This document shows, in pieces, positions 31,781-40,359 of a DNA stretch of 64,000 nucleotides. The position numbers and the translations under genes are program-made. The stretch comes from an uncultured bacterium (lineage in GTDB: Bacteria > Actinomycetota > Coriobacteriia > Coriobacteriales > Coriobacteriaceae): NCBI GenBank assembly GCA_905214425.1, contig CAJMLY010000001.1, positions 124,001 to 188,000 on the forward strand. The letters are read 5' to 3'. Below the pieces are notes generated by a model. The model was given only the letters and a program-made list of their open reading frames with translations. It searched no databases and was not told the DNA's origin. The first letter of the stretch is position 1; every line of letters starts with the position of its first letter.

Positions 31781-33216
31781 TACATACCCTCGTCGGCAGA
31801 CATACTGCCCGAATCCGCGCTGTAGCCGCCGTCAGCTGTTGCGTCCGCTCCGGTGTCCATGACGAGGGTGTCGCCATCGCGCAGCTTGGTAACCGGCACG
31901 TTGGGGTTGATCTCGTTGCCCTGGTCGTCGCGCTTGACCTGTGTCTTGCCGACTACGGCTTCGTTGTCGTTTTGCGTCACGACGGTCACCTTGACGCGGC
32001 GGGTTTGCTTGCCCTCGTCATCGGTTGCCACGTTGACGTAATAGTGTTCGCCGTCTTCGGTCATGAGCGCCATCGTCGGCACCATCACCACGTCGTCGAG
32101 CTGCTCGGTCACCACCGACACCTCGGCCGTCATGCCCGGCTTCAGGCGCGCGTCGGGTGCCTCGATGAGGATGTCGACGTTAAAGGTTACGCTGCCGCCG
32201 CCACCGTTGGCGGCGTCGGAGTTTGCCACCGACGCGATAGCCGTGACGGTGCCCTGGCTCACGATATCGGGAAACGCGGGATACGTGACGTTGGCGCTCT
32301 GCCCAACGGCGATCTTTGCGATGTCCTTTTCGCCCACCTGCACGGTCACCTTCATCTTGGACAGGTCGGCGATCTGCATGCACTGCCTGCCGCCGCTCGT
32401 ATCGCTTTCGCCCATGATCATGCCGCCTGTAACCGTGGCGCCCACCTTGGCGTTGAGCTCCACGATGCTACCCGAGCTCGGGGCCGTGACCGTGCGACTG
32501 GCTGCCTTGGCGTTCGCCTGGTCGAGGTTTGCCTGGGCCGATGCGAGGCTGCGCTGCGCGGCCGATACGGCGTTCGTGTCCGCCGATGCGGCGGGGATGC
32601 CAGCCGTTGCGGAAGCTCCATCGACGTCCGTCGTTGGGGTGGCCTGCGCGGCAGCTGCGGCTTTCTGCGCGTTGGAGAGGTCTTCCTGAGCGGCTGTAAC
32701 TGCACGCTGCGCCTCGGCAACGTTGCGATCGAGCTCGTCGTTTTTAATGGTCATAAGCACTTCGCCCTCGTTGACGGATTGGCCCGCCTGCACGTTGATC
32801 GAATCGACCGTACCGTCGACAGAAGGGGAGACCACTGAGGATGAAATGGGTTTGAGCTGGCCTTTCGCCTCGACCGTTGTGGTAAACGTGCCCTCGGTCA
32901 CCATGTCGGTCACAGGCTCGCTAGCGCCCTGTGGCTGCGCATTGATAACCAGGGTTGCGACAATGGCAATGAGCGCGATGGCACCCACGACGCCGGCGAC
33001 AATACCGCGTCGAATCAGCTTTTTGCGTCGACGTTCGGCACGTTTTGCCTTGAGCTTGGCATACGCCTCTTCATCGGAAATCTCGGCCGTATCGTTCGTG
33101 CGTTCGCTCTGCTTGTCGGCATGTACGTTTGTAATCAGAGGAATCGTTTCGGTGGCACCTTCGGGCGTGCGCTCGGTATCATCTGGGCCCGGGGTGATCG
33201 TGGGGACATTCGGCAT
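31780..33216 (-). CDS. HlyD/MacA-type efflux adaptor protein
   Basis: A 478-aa membrane-fusion-type protein. A 75-residue charged cytoplasmic N-terminus precedes one helix (GIVAGVVGAIALIAIVATLVI), then the barrel-sandwich (lipoyl-like) halves around VEAKGQLKPISSSVVSPSVDGTV and RTVTAPSSGSIVELNAKVG, split by an Ala-rich coiled-coil arm, and a beta-barrel domain (VTVQVGEKDIAKIAVGQ). The C-terminus is Gly/Ser/Asp-rich. In a single-membrane organism it should link the MacB-type permease to the cell envelope. The start at 33216 follows AAGGAG; the longer frame lacks a ribosome binding site. It is the first gene of its operon. Confidence 0.87.
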   Translation of the reverse strand: MPNVPTITPGPDDTERTPEGATETIPLITNVHADKQSERTNDTAEISDEEAYAKLKAKRAERRRKKLIRRGIVAGVVGAIALIAIVATLVINAQPQGASEPVTDMVTEGTFTTTVEAKGQLKPISSSVVSPSVDGTVDSINVQAGQSVNEGEVLMTIKNDELDRNVAEAQRAVTAAQEDLSNAQKAAAAAQATPTTDVDGASATAGIPAASADTNAVSAAQRSLASAQANLDQANAKAASRTVTAPSSGSIVELNAKVGATVTGGMIMGESDTSGGRQCMQIADLSKMKVTVQVGEKDIAKIAVGQSANVTYPAFPDIVSQGTVTAIASVANSDAANGGGGSVTFNVDILIEAPDARLKPGMTAEVSVVTEQLDDVVMVPTMALMTEDGEHYYVNVATDDEGKQTRRVKVTVVTQNDNEAVVGKTQVKRDDQGNEINPNVPVTKLRDGDTLVMDTGADATADGGYSADSGSMSADEGM

Positions 33217-33250
33217 AGCGTCTCCTTTATAGAAAGAACCTCGATAATTA

Positions 33251-33280
33251 TATGCGCCCACCGGTTGGGGCGGGCGCATA
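33251..33280 (-). terminator. Hairpin terminator downstream of the L,D-transpeptidase gene
   Basis: TATGCGCCC (33251-33259) pairs with GGGCGCATA (33272-33280). On the minus strand it is followed by TAATTAT. The loop, read on the minus strand, contains CCCCAACCGG, which recurs in two other minus-strand terminators (37117 and 50233). Confidence 0.6.
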
Positions 33281-33348
33281 GGACGGTTTCTTTCGGAACT
33301 GTTAGATTGGTCGCAGCAGCTCCACGTTGTAGGAATGCGCGCGTTGCA

Positions 33349-35082
33349 CTACGAGTGGACAACCACGCACAGGCCGACTTTGATGCAGTCGTGAAGTGCC
33401 TTGGCGTCTGACAGGCGCAGGTTGATGCAACCGTGGCTGCCGCACCACTTGTACGACTCGGCGTTATCGAAGCTCTTGTCGTTTTGCCAGGTGGCATCGT
33501 GGAAGCCGATCATATTGCCCTCGAACGGCATCCAGTAGCTCACCGGGCTTTCGTATTTGGGCTTACCGGTCTCGGGGTCCTTGGCTCCGATCAGGGTGCT
33601 GCCGCCGTCGTTGCTGTTGATCTGCCACACGCCCTCGGGGGTGGCGTCTTCGCCCGGTTTGCCGGAAATAAAGTTGGCCTCCCACACGATATTACCGTTC
33701 TCGTCATAGTAGCGCGCGTGCTGCTCGGACAGGTCGACGTCGATATACGCCTTCCAGTCGGGCTCTCCCTTTGCGGTAAAGGTGTCGGCCTTCTGGGAGT
33801 ACTTGATCTCGATTTCGCCGGTCTGCTTGTTGTTAATGGCGTCCTCGACCTGCTTGGCGAGCGAGCTGCTGTCGATGGACCAACCAAAGTCACCGCCTTC
33901 GACGGCGCACTGCTTGCCATCGGCGCGCGTCCACCAGCGAGTGGAGCCCACGGTATTAAAGCCGTTAGCGAGCTCGGCTGCCCAGCTGCTGATCTGCGAC
34001 GTATCGAGCGTTGGGTTGGCCGGATCGGCAAAGCTGATCCACTGCAACACGGAGCCGCCATCAACCTTGCCGGCATCCTCGCCGTTGAGCTTGAGGGTCA
34101 CGTTGACGCCCAAGAAGTTGTTGGCTGCATCGCATGCGGCCTGAATCTGATCATCAGTCAGCGTTCCATTGAGCGGCTCATAGGCATCGTTGCCGAGCTT
34201 GGAAAGATCTACGGTCTCGGCCAGCGAGGCAAGTTCGAGCTCGGCATACTTAATGACATGCTCGCGGTTGAGTTTCTCGTTGGAGCGCGCCTTCTCGACG
34301 GTAAACTTGCCGGCCTGCTCGTCATAGGAGCTATTGGCCTCGAACGTGCCCGAACGCCCCTCGTTAAACTCGTCGATGGCGGCGCCCAGATCCTTCTCAA
34401 ACTTCTTTTGGTCAAAGGTGTCGGAGAGCATGGACAGGTCGACGTCTTGATCAAGATCGACTTCGTTGGAGGTAGCGGTTGTTTTGGTTTTGCCGCTTAA
34501 GGATTCCACAAGGCGGACCGGCCATACAAAGGCTTCGTTGTGGCTGATGATTTCTTTTGCGGCAGCTTCGCCGTCGACGATGGGTTCATCGGACTCGGGC
34601 TGATAGGTCCAGCTAAAGTCATCGCCTGTCACGGTGAGCTTATAGTGCTTCCATGCCGAGTTGACCTTGGTGGCGGCAGACGAAGCGTTGGAGAAGGAGA
34701 CGTCGACGCCGGCAATGGTGGTGTTGGGGTAGGCTAGCTGCGAAAACGCTACGATGCCTACGATATAGACAATGACGATAAGACCTAGGACGACAAAGAG
34801 CGTCGTCTTTTTGCCTGACTTACTGTTCTCGGCGGACTTGCGTGTGGGGCCGCGATCGCCTCGAGCGTGCGTGGGGGGCTGCTTGGGCGCATTGCCGTTT
34901 GCCTGGCGCTGCTGACGTTGTTGACGCTGCTGTCGCTGCTGGTTCGGGCGTTGGGAAGCGTTTGCCGCACCACGCTGCTGACCGTGGCTCGGCGCGATAG
35001 GACGCGGTGACTGAACGCCGCCGGTGTGCCTGCTCGGCTGCTGCGGATCGGGAATCAGTTGAGTTCGATCGTTTTGCGACAT
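33349..35082 (-). CDS. L,D-transpeptidase (YkuD) with PG-binding-like domains
   Basis: A 577-aa type II membrane protein that should form 3-3 cross-links in peptidoglycan or anchor wall proteins. The first 100 residues are cytoplasmic and rich in Gln, Arg and Pro (QQRQQRQQRQQRQ), followed by one membrane helix (LFVVLGLIVIVYIVGIVAF). Two repeated alpha/beta regions like putative peptidoglycan-binding domains (PG_4 type) fill residues about 125-440. The C-terminal YkuD domain has the active-site Cys in SHGCINLRLSDA and the catalytic His in MIGFHDA. ATG 35082 has GAAGGA ten bases ahead; an ATG at 35091 sits too close to it. It stands alone on the minus strand. Confidence 0.92.
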   Translation of the reverse strand: MSQNDRTQLIPDPQQPSRHTGGVQSPRPIAPSHGQQRGAANASQRPNQQRQQRQQRQQRQANGNAPKQPPTHARGDRGPTRKSAENSKSGKKTTLFVVLGLIVIVYIVGIVAFSQLAYPNTTIAGVDVSFSNASSAATKVNSAWKHYKLTVTGDDFSWTYQPESDEPIVDGEAAAKEIISHNEAFVWPVRLVESLSGKTKTTATSNEVDLDQDVDLSMLSDTFDQKKFEKDLGAAIDEFNEGRSGTFEANSSYDEQAGKFTVEKARSNEKLNREHVIKYAELELASLAETVDLSKLGNDAYEPLNGTLTDDQIQAACDAANNFLGVNVTLKLNGEDAGKVDGGSVLQWISFADPANPTLDTSQISSWAAELANGFNTVGSTRWWTRADGKQCAVEGGDFGWSIDSSSLAKQVEDAINNKQTGEIEIKYSQKADTFTAKGEPDWKAYIDVDLSEQHARYYDENGNIVWEANFISGKPGEDATPEGVWQINSNDGGSTLIGAKDPETGKPKYESPVSYWMPFEGNMIGFHDATWQNDKSFDNAESYKWCGSHGCINLRLSDAKALHDCIKVGLCVVVHS

Positions 35083-35231
35083 CGTATGCATATCCTTCGA
35101 TTTTCGCCTTGCGGTTCATCGTGTTTTTACTGGGCTTGCATTATAGCGATTGCCCTGCTGTTTGTGGTACGGAAACGGTGGCATTCGAAAGAGCTGGGAC
35201 AAATGTCCCACCTTTGAGTCGTTCTTAGTCG

Positions 35232-36839
35232 CTATCCGCACACACCGCATTTTGCACAGGCCGAAAGTGCGGCCGGAGCCTGCGCGATGCCGCCCTTTGC
35301 CGTCTCGCGCAGCGTGGCTGGCAACGCGTGGCCCACCGAGAGCATGACATGTGCCATTTGGTCAAACGGCACCAAGCTCTTAATGCCTGCGAGGGCGAGT
35401 TGTGCCGAGCTAAAGGCCGCTGCCACGCCAATGGCGTTGCGGTTTTGGCAGGGCACCTCCACGAGGCCACCGACGGGGTCACAAACGAGGCCCAGCAGGT
35501 TACTCAGCGCGATGGAACTGGCGTCTAGCGCCTGCTCGGGCGTGCCGCCGAGCATCTGTACCAGCGCGGCGGCTGCCATGGCGGCGGCGCTTCCCACCTC
35601 GGCCTGGCATCCGCCCTCGGCGCCGGCGACGCAGGCGCTCGTGGTGAGGTTGAGGCCGATTGCGGCTGCGCAGTAGAGCGCGTCCATGACCTGCTCGTCG
35701 TCGAGCTGCAGGCGATCGGCGAGCGCCAGCACGCAGCCGGGCACAACACCCGCGGAGCCTGCCGTGGGGGCGGCGACAATCACGCCCATGGTAGCGGAGC
35801 GCTCGAGCACGGCCATGGCGCGGGCAACGGCGTCGGTCTGGACGGCGCCCATCAGGCTTGCACTCAAATCGTTGCAGCGGGTTGCTTCGACGAGCTTGGC
35901 CTCGCCGCCGATTAGCCCACCGAGCGAGCGCTGCGGATTGGCGAGGGGGGCCGTGGTCTCCTCGCGCATGACGTCGAGCACGCGGCGCATGGCGGCGACG
36001 GCGTGGGCCTCGCCGGTCAGACGCGCCTCACGAACGGCCATGACGGCGCCGATGCTGAGCCCCATTTCCTCGCACGCATCGAGCAGCTGCTCGCCGTCGT
36101 CGAAGATTTCCTTGGCCGAGACGCCGGGAGAGAGCGACGAGGCAGAACCGGGGAGCTCGATAAAGGTCGCGTAATCGACATTGTCGAGTTTGCGCAGCAT
36201 GGGGACGACGGTGTCGTCGGGCGCGCCGTCGGTCTCAAAGACGGAGTAGGCCTGGCCGCCCACTTCGGTGCGGTAGGTGCGGCAGAAGGCGATGTTTACG
36301 TGGGCGTAGGCGAGCAGGTTGGTGAGCGCGGCGAGCACGCCGGGGACGTCCTTGTGCGCCACGAAGAGCGTGGAATACATGCCCGAGATGTCGACGCCGA
36401 CGCCGTTAATGCGGCTGATGCGCATCTTGCCGCCGCCCAGGCTCTCGCCGCGGACCTGTGCCGTGGCGCCCGTGTCGTCGACCATTTCGATGTCGACGGT
36501 GTTGGGGTGGATGGAGGCGTCGTCGCCCTTGATGTCAAAGTGATATTCGAGGCCCTGCTCGCGCGCGAGGTCGAAGGCCTGCTTGATGTTCTCGTCATCG
36601 GTGTCGAGGCCCAGTATGCCCGCGACGAGCGCACGGTCTGTGCCGTGGCCGCGGTAGGTGTGGGCGAAGGAGTTCCACAGGCCAAAGGTGACTTTGGTGA
36701 TGCGGCCTTCCAGCAGGCTGGCGGCAACTTGGGCGCAGCGCAGGGCGCCGGCGGTGTGCGATGAGCTGGGGCCGACCATGACGGGGCCCAAGATCTCGAA
36801 TGCCGAGGTCGTAGCTAGTGTTTGCGGCTTGCCTGCCAT
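35232..36839 (-). CDS. sdaA: L-serine ammonia-lyase, iron-sulfur type, beta and alpha parts in one chain
   Basis: Deaminates L-serine to pyruvate. Residues 1-230 equal the beta subunit (FEILGPVMVGPSSSHTAGALR, then an ACT-like stretch around LFVAHKDVPGVLAALTNLLA). Residues 240-535 equal the alpha subunit with TMGVIVAAPTAGSAGVVPG and the Cys residues that hold the 4Fe-4S cluster (CVAGAEGGCQAEVG and CDPVGGLVEVPCQNRNA). The order beta-alpha in one 535-aa protein is the E. coli SdaA-like design, whereas many Gram-positives have two genes. The enzyme should be oxygen-sensitive, in line with an anaerobe. A long palindrome lies upstream. Confidence 0.93.
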   Translation of the reverse strand: MAGKPQTLATTSAFEILGPVMVGPSSSHTAGALRCAQVAASLLEGRITKVTFGLWNSFAHTYRGHGTDRALVAGILGLDTDDENIKQAFDLAREQGLEYHFDIKGDDASIHPNTVDIEMVDDTGATAQVRGESLGGGKMRISRINGVGVDISGMYSTLFVAHKDVPGVLAALTNLLAYAHVNIAFCRTYRTEVGGQAYSVFETDGAPDDTVVPMLRKLDNVDYATFIELPGSASSLSPGVSAKEIFDDGEQLLDACEEMGLSIGAVMAVREARLTGEAHAVAAMRRVLDVMREETTAPLANPQRSLGGLIGGEAKLVEATRCNDLSASLMGAVQTDAVARAMAVLERSATMGVIVAAPTAGSAGVVPGCVLALADRLQLDDEQVMDALYCAAAIGLNLTTSACVAGAEGGCQAEVGSAAAMAAAALVQMLGGTPEQALDASSIALSNLLGLVCDPVGGLVEVPCQNRNAIGVAAAFSSAQLALAGIKSLVPFDQMAHVMLSVGHALPATLRETAKGGIAQAPAALSACAKCGVCG

Positions 36840-36895
36840 GGATGCTCCTTATCTATCCCGTCGTCCCGAGGGGCGGGGCATACTCTGTCCCGCCG

Positions 36896-37014
36896 TTCCG
36901 AGGGCTTTAGTATTTGGTCGCCTGCTCGGACAGTCCTGCTCGCACGGAGGCCACATTAAGTGGCCTCCGGCTCGTGCGGAACTCGCGATCGACCAAATAC
37001 TAAAGCCCTCGGAA
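36896..37014. repeat. Long intergenic palindrome, family 2
   Basis: A 119-bp foldback: 25 bases at 36896-36920 are the perfect inverse of 36990-37014 (core CTTTAGTATTTGG), and an inner 9-bp perfect hairpin GGAGGCCAC/GTGGCCTCC lies at 36946-36968. It lies between metK and the serine ammonia-lyase gene, both on the minus strand. No other copy was seen in this window. Confidence 0.9.
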
Positions 37015-37113
37015 CTTAGGATACATGGTTGGAGTCGCTCTGCTGCAAAATTTATCGGCCTGTGATTTATTCCATGTCCCAGGTAGGCTCATCTTCACCA
37101 CCTTTAAATAAAA

Positions 37114-37145
37114 AAGAAGTACCGGTTGGGGCCGGTACTTCTTTT
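37114..37145 (-). terminator. Rho-independent terminator of metK (works on both strands)
   Basis: AAGTACCGG (37117-37125) pairs with CCGGTACTT (37132-37140), with A-runs and T-runs on both sides. On the minus strand the metK transcript ends in CTTCTTTTTT. Loop on the minus strand: CCCCAA. Confidence 0.92.
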
Positions 37146-37182
37146 GGTGCGTTGTTATTTGGCTGTAGCTTTTCGAGTTAGC

Positions 37183-38463
37183 TTACAGGCCGCAGGCTGC
37201 TTTGAGTTCTTCGACTCGGTCGGTTTTCTCCCAGGTGAAGTCGGGGTCTTCGCGGCCGAAGTGACCGTAGGCTGCCGTCTTTTCGTAGATGGGGCGACGC
37301 AGGTCTAGGTCGCGTATGATGGCGCCCGGGCGCAGGTCGAAGGTCTTCTCTACGGCTTCAACGATCTTGTCCTCGGCAACATGTGCGGTACCGAAGGTGT
37401 CGATCATGATTGAGAGGGGCTTGGAAACGCCGATGGCGTAGGCAAGCTCGACTTCGCAGCGGTCGGCCAGCCCGGCGGCGACCACGTTCTTGGCGACCCA
37501 GCGCGCGGCATACGCGGCGGAGCGGTCAACCTTGGTGCAGTCCTTGCCGCTAAAGGCACCGCCGCCGTGACGGCCGTAGCCGCCGTAGGTGTCGACGATG
37601 ATTTTGCGGCCGGTGAGGCCCGTGTCGCCCATGGGGCCGCCTACGACAAAGCGACCGGTGGGGTTCACGTAGATGTCCGCGTTGTCCCACGGCATGTTCT
37701 CAGCGGCCATGACCGGGGTGATGACGTGTTCGATGAGGTCGGCCTTGATCTTGCCCATGTCCTCGATTTCGGCGGCGTGCTGCGTGGAGATGACGATCGT
37801 CGTGACCTCGACGGGCTTGCCTTCCTCGTAGCGCACGGTGACCTGGGTCTTGCCGTCGGGACGCAGGTAGGGCAGGGTGCCGTCGTGGCGCACGGCTGCC
37901 AGGCGCTCGGCCAGGCGGCTTGCCAGGTAGTGTGGCATGGGCATGAGGGTCTTGGTCTCGTTGGAGGCATAACCGAACATCATGCCCTGGTCGCCGGCAC
38001 CGATCAGGTCGATCGGGTCGGTGGTAGCGCCGGTCTGGGTCTCGAAGGACTCGTCGACGCCCTGGGCGATATCGGGCGACTGTTCGTGGATGAGGCTCAT
38101 AACGCCGCAGGTGTCGCAGTCAAAACCGAACTTGGCACGGTTGTAGCCAATGCGGCGGATAACACCGCGGGCGATTTCCTGTACGTCGACGTAGGCCTGG
38201 GTGCGAATCTCGCCGGCGACGATGACGGTGCCGGTGGTCACGAGGGTCTCGCAGGCGCAGCGGACGTTCTCCACGTTGGCAGGCACGCCATTGGGGGCGA
38301 TGTAGCCCTGCTCCTGGAGCTCTATTTCTTTGGCGAGGATTGCGTCGAGGACGGCGTCGCTGATCTGGTCGGCGATCTTATCGGGATGACCTTCGGTCAC
38401 CGACTCCGACGTAAAAACAAAGGACCCGTGTTGGGGCGGGATGGAACGAAGTTCTTCTGACAT
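37183..38463 (-). CDS. metK: S-adenosylmethionine synthetase
   Basis: Makes SAM from methionine and ATP, and so feeds the many SAM-dependent methylases of the B12 operon and the radical SAM protein. Motifs include SESVTEGHPDKIADQISDA at the N-terminus, GAGDQGMMFGYA and the P-loop-like GGGAFSGKD. At 426 aa it is slightly longer than usual. AAAGGA lies just ahead of the ATG. A CCCGGCG/CGCCGGG hairpin is present in the leader (about 38485-38515), but it does not match a known SAM riboswitch class. Confidence 0.96.
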   Translation of the reverse strand: MSEELRSIPPQHGSFVFTSESVTEGHPDKIADQISDAVLDAILAKEIELQEQGYIAPNGVPANVENVRCACETLVTTGTVIVAGEIRTQAYVDVQEIARGVIRRIGYNRAKFGFDCDTCGVMSLIHEQSPDIAQGVDESFETQTGATTDPIDLIGAGDQGMMFGYASNETKTLMPMPHYLASRLAERLAAVRHDGTLPYLRPDGKTQVTVRYEEGKPVEVTTIVISTQHAAEIEDMGKIKADLIEHVITPVMAAENMPWDNADIYVNPTGRFVVGGPMGDTGLTGRKIIVDTYGGYGRHGGGAFSGKDCTKVDRSAAYAARWVAKNVVAAGLADRCEVELAYAIGVSKPLSIMIDTFGTAHVAEDKIVEAVEKTFDLRPGAIIRDLDLRRPIYEKTAAYGHFGREDPDFTWEKTDRVEELKAACGL

Positions 38464-38572
38464 GATTGTCCTTTCAAAAACGTGTCCCGGCGACCGTTAC
38501 CATTCCGCCGGGCTCTCTATGCAAGGGCACATCATAGCGCGTAAATCAAACATTCACACCCTTTCCGCACCT

Positions 38573-38710
38573 ACTCATTGGGGACAGACTTAAATGACCT
38601 GCCTTACTCATTGGGGACAGACATAAATGACCAGCCTTTGGACACTCATTGTCGGCTAGCCTTAAAGCCTTCCCCCAACGACTGGTCATTTAAGTCTGTC
38701 CCCAATGAAT
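38573..38710. repeat. REP-like element, family 3: two direct units and one inverted unit
   Basis: Units 38573-38599, 38606-38634 and, inverted, 38682-38710 share the core ATTGGGGACAGACTTAAATG (one base differs in the second). The outer pair can fold into a long stem. The gene-free gap before gltX otherwise holds only promoter-like sequence (TTGTGC 38724, TATACT 38749, 19 bases apart). The core resembles repeats tied to IS200-like REP transposases in other bacteria; this link is from memory. Confidence 0.85.
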
Positions 38711-38794
38711 GGGTCGGTGCCCTTTGTGCGGAGGCTGCTTTGATGCTTTATACTGGTGCGGTTAGACATCCATCCTGCAATCGAGGAGATTTCC

Positions 38795-40270
38795 ATGGCA
38801 TCAGACGTTCGCGTCCGCTTTGCACCCTCACCGACGGGCAAGCTGCACATCGGCGGCGCCCGCACCGCTATCTATAACTGGGCTTTCGCCCGCGCAAACG
38901 GCGGCACGTTCATCCTGCGCATCGACGACACCGACCCCACCCGCTCCACCGACGAGAACACGCAGATCATCCTGCGCGCCATGCGTTGGCTGGGCCTGGA
39001 CTGGGACGAGGGTCCCGAGGTGGGCGGCGATTTTGGCCCCTACGCCCAGACCGAGCGCTTGGACCTGTACAAGCAGGCCGCCCAGAAGCTTTGGGACGAG
39101 GGCAAGGCCTATCCCTGCTTCTGCACCAAGGAGCAGCTCGACGCCGACCGCAAGGCCGCGCAGGAGCGCAAGGACCCCTTCCAGGGCTATCAGCGCCGTT
39201 GCCGCGATCTTGATCCCGAGGAGGCCCGCCGCCGCATCGAGGCCGGGGAGTCCTACGTCCTGCGCATCAAGGTGCCCGAGGACCGCGGCGACGTCGTCAT
39301 CCACGATGCCGTCCACGGAGAGGTGACCTTCGACGCCAAGGAGCTCGACGACTTTGTCATCTTCCGCTCCGACGGTACGCCCACGTATAACTTCGCGACC
39401 GTCGTCGACGACGCCATGATGAAGATCACCCACGTCATCCGCGGCGACGACCACCTGTCCAACACCCCGCGCCAGGTCATGGTCTACGAGGCCCTCGGCG
39501 CTCCCGTGCCCACGTTCGCTCACATCTCCATGATCCTGGGCGCCGACGGCAAAAAGCTCTCCAAGCGCCACGGCGCCACCTCGGTGGAGGAGTACCGCGA
39601 CGCCGGCTACCTGTCCGACGCCTTTGTCAACTACCTGGCGCTGCTCGGCTGGTCGCTCGACGGCGAAACCACGATCATCCCGCGCGATGTCCTGGCCAGT
39701 AAGTTCTCGCTCGACCGCATCTCCAAGAACCCGGCGACCTTCGACCCCAAGAAGCTCGACTGGGTCAACGCCGAGTACATCAATGGCATGTCCGATGCTC
39801 AGTTTGCCGACGAGATCATGGTTCCCGAGCTGCACGAGGCGGGTCTCATCGAGGGTAATGTCGAGTACGGCGAGGATTGGATCGACGCGCTTGCCGCCAT
39901 CGTTAAGCCGCGCACCAAGATGCCGGCCGACGCCGTGACCGTCGCCGCTCCCATCTTCGCTACGGCCGAGACGCTCGAGTATGACGAGAAGTCCGTCAAC
40001 AAGGGCCTGGCCAAGGAAGGCATGGGTGCCATTCTGGACGCCGCCAAGGCCGCGCTCGAGGGTGTTACCGAGTGGACCGCCGCGAACATCGACGCTGCGC
40101 TTGAGCCGCTGCCCGAGCAGATGGACCTCAAGAAGCGCGTGGTGTTCCAGGCCGTGCGCGTCGCCGTTTGCGGCAACATGGTGAGCCCTCCGCTGGGCGA
40201 GACCATGGCACTCGTCGGCCGCGACGACTGCCTGGCGCGTATCGACCGCGCCCGCACGATGGCGCTGTAA
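38795..40270 (+). CDS. gltX: Glutamyl-tRNA synthetase
   Basis: Charges tRNA-Glu; two matching tRNA-Glu(CTC) genes lie at 3.6 kb. The class I signatures are FAPSPTGKLHIGGARTA (HIGH-like motif) and GADGKKLSKRHGA (KMSKS-like motif KLSKR). The zinc-less Cys pair YPCFC is present in the connective region. ATG 38795 follows GAGGAG (38783-38788). At 491 aa it is standard. A terminator follows at 40294. Confidence 0.96.
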   Translation: MASDVRVRFAPSPTGKLHIGGARTAIYNWAFARANGGTFILRIDDTDPTRSTDENTQIILRAMRWLGLDWDEGPEVGGDFGPYAQTERLDLYKQAAQKLWDEGKAYPCFCTKEQLDADRKAAQERKDPFQGYQRRCRDLDPEEARRRIEAGESYVLRIKVPEDRGDVVIHDAVHGEVTFDAKELDDFVIFRSDGTPTYNFATVVDDAMMKITHVIRGDDHLSNTPRQVMVYEALGAPVPTFAHISMILGADGKKLSKRHGATSVEEYRDAGYLSDAFVNYLALLGWSLDGETTIIPRDVLASKFSLDRISKNPATFDPKKLDWVNAEYINGMSDAQFADEIMVPELHEAGLIEGNVEYGEDWIDALAAIVKPRTKMPADAVTVAAPIFATAETLEYDEKSVNKGLAKEGMGAILDAAKAALEGVTEWTAANIDAALEPLPEQMDLKKRVVFQAVRVAVCGNMVSPPLGETMALVGRDDCLARIDRARTMAL

Positions 40271-40293
40271 TCGCTGCGCAAACGTATGTATCC

Positions 40294-40327
40294 GAGCCCC
40301 GTTCACCCCGAGCGGGGCTCTTGTTTC
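40294..40327 (+). terminator. Rho-independent terminator after gltX
   Basis: GAGCCCCG (40294-40301) pairs with CGGGGCTC (40313-40320), followed by TTGTTTCT. Confidence 0.8.
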
Positions 40328-40359
40328 TGTAGACGTATGGGATAGGAGGTGCTGGGGCC

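Noticed and set aside
38464..38572. SAM riboswitch ahead of metK
   Set aside because: A GC hairpin is present, but the conserved cores of the SAM-I, SAM-II and SAM-IV classes are not seen.
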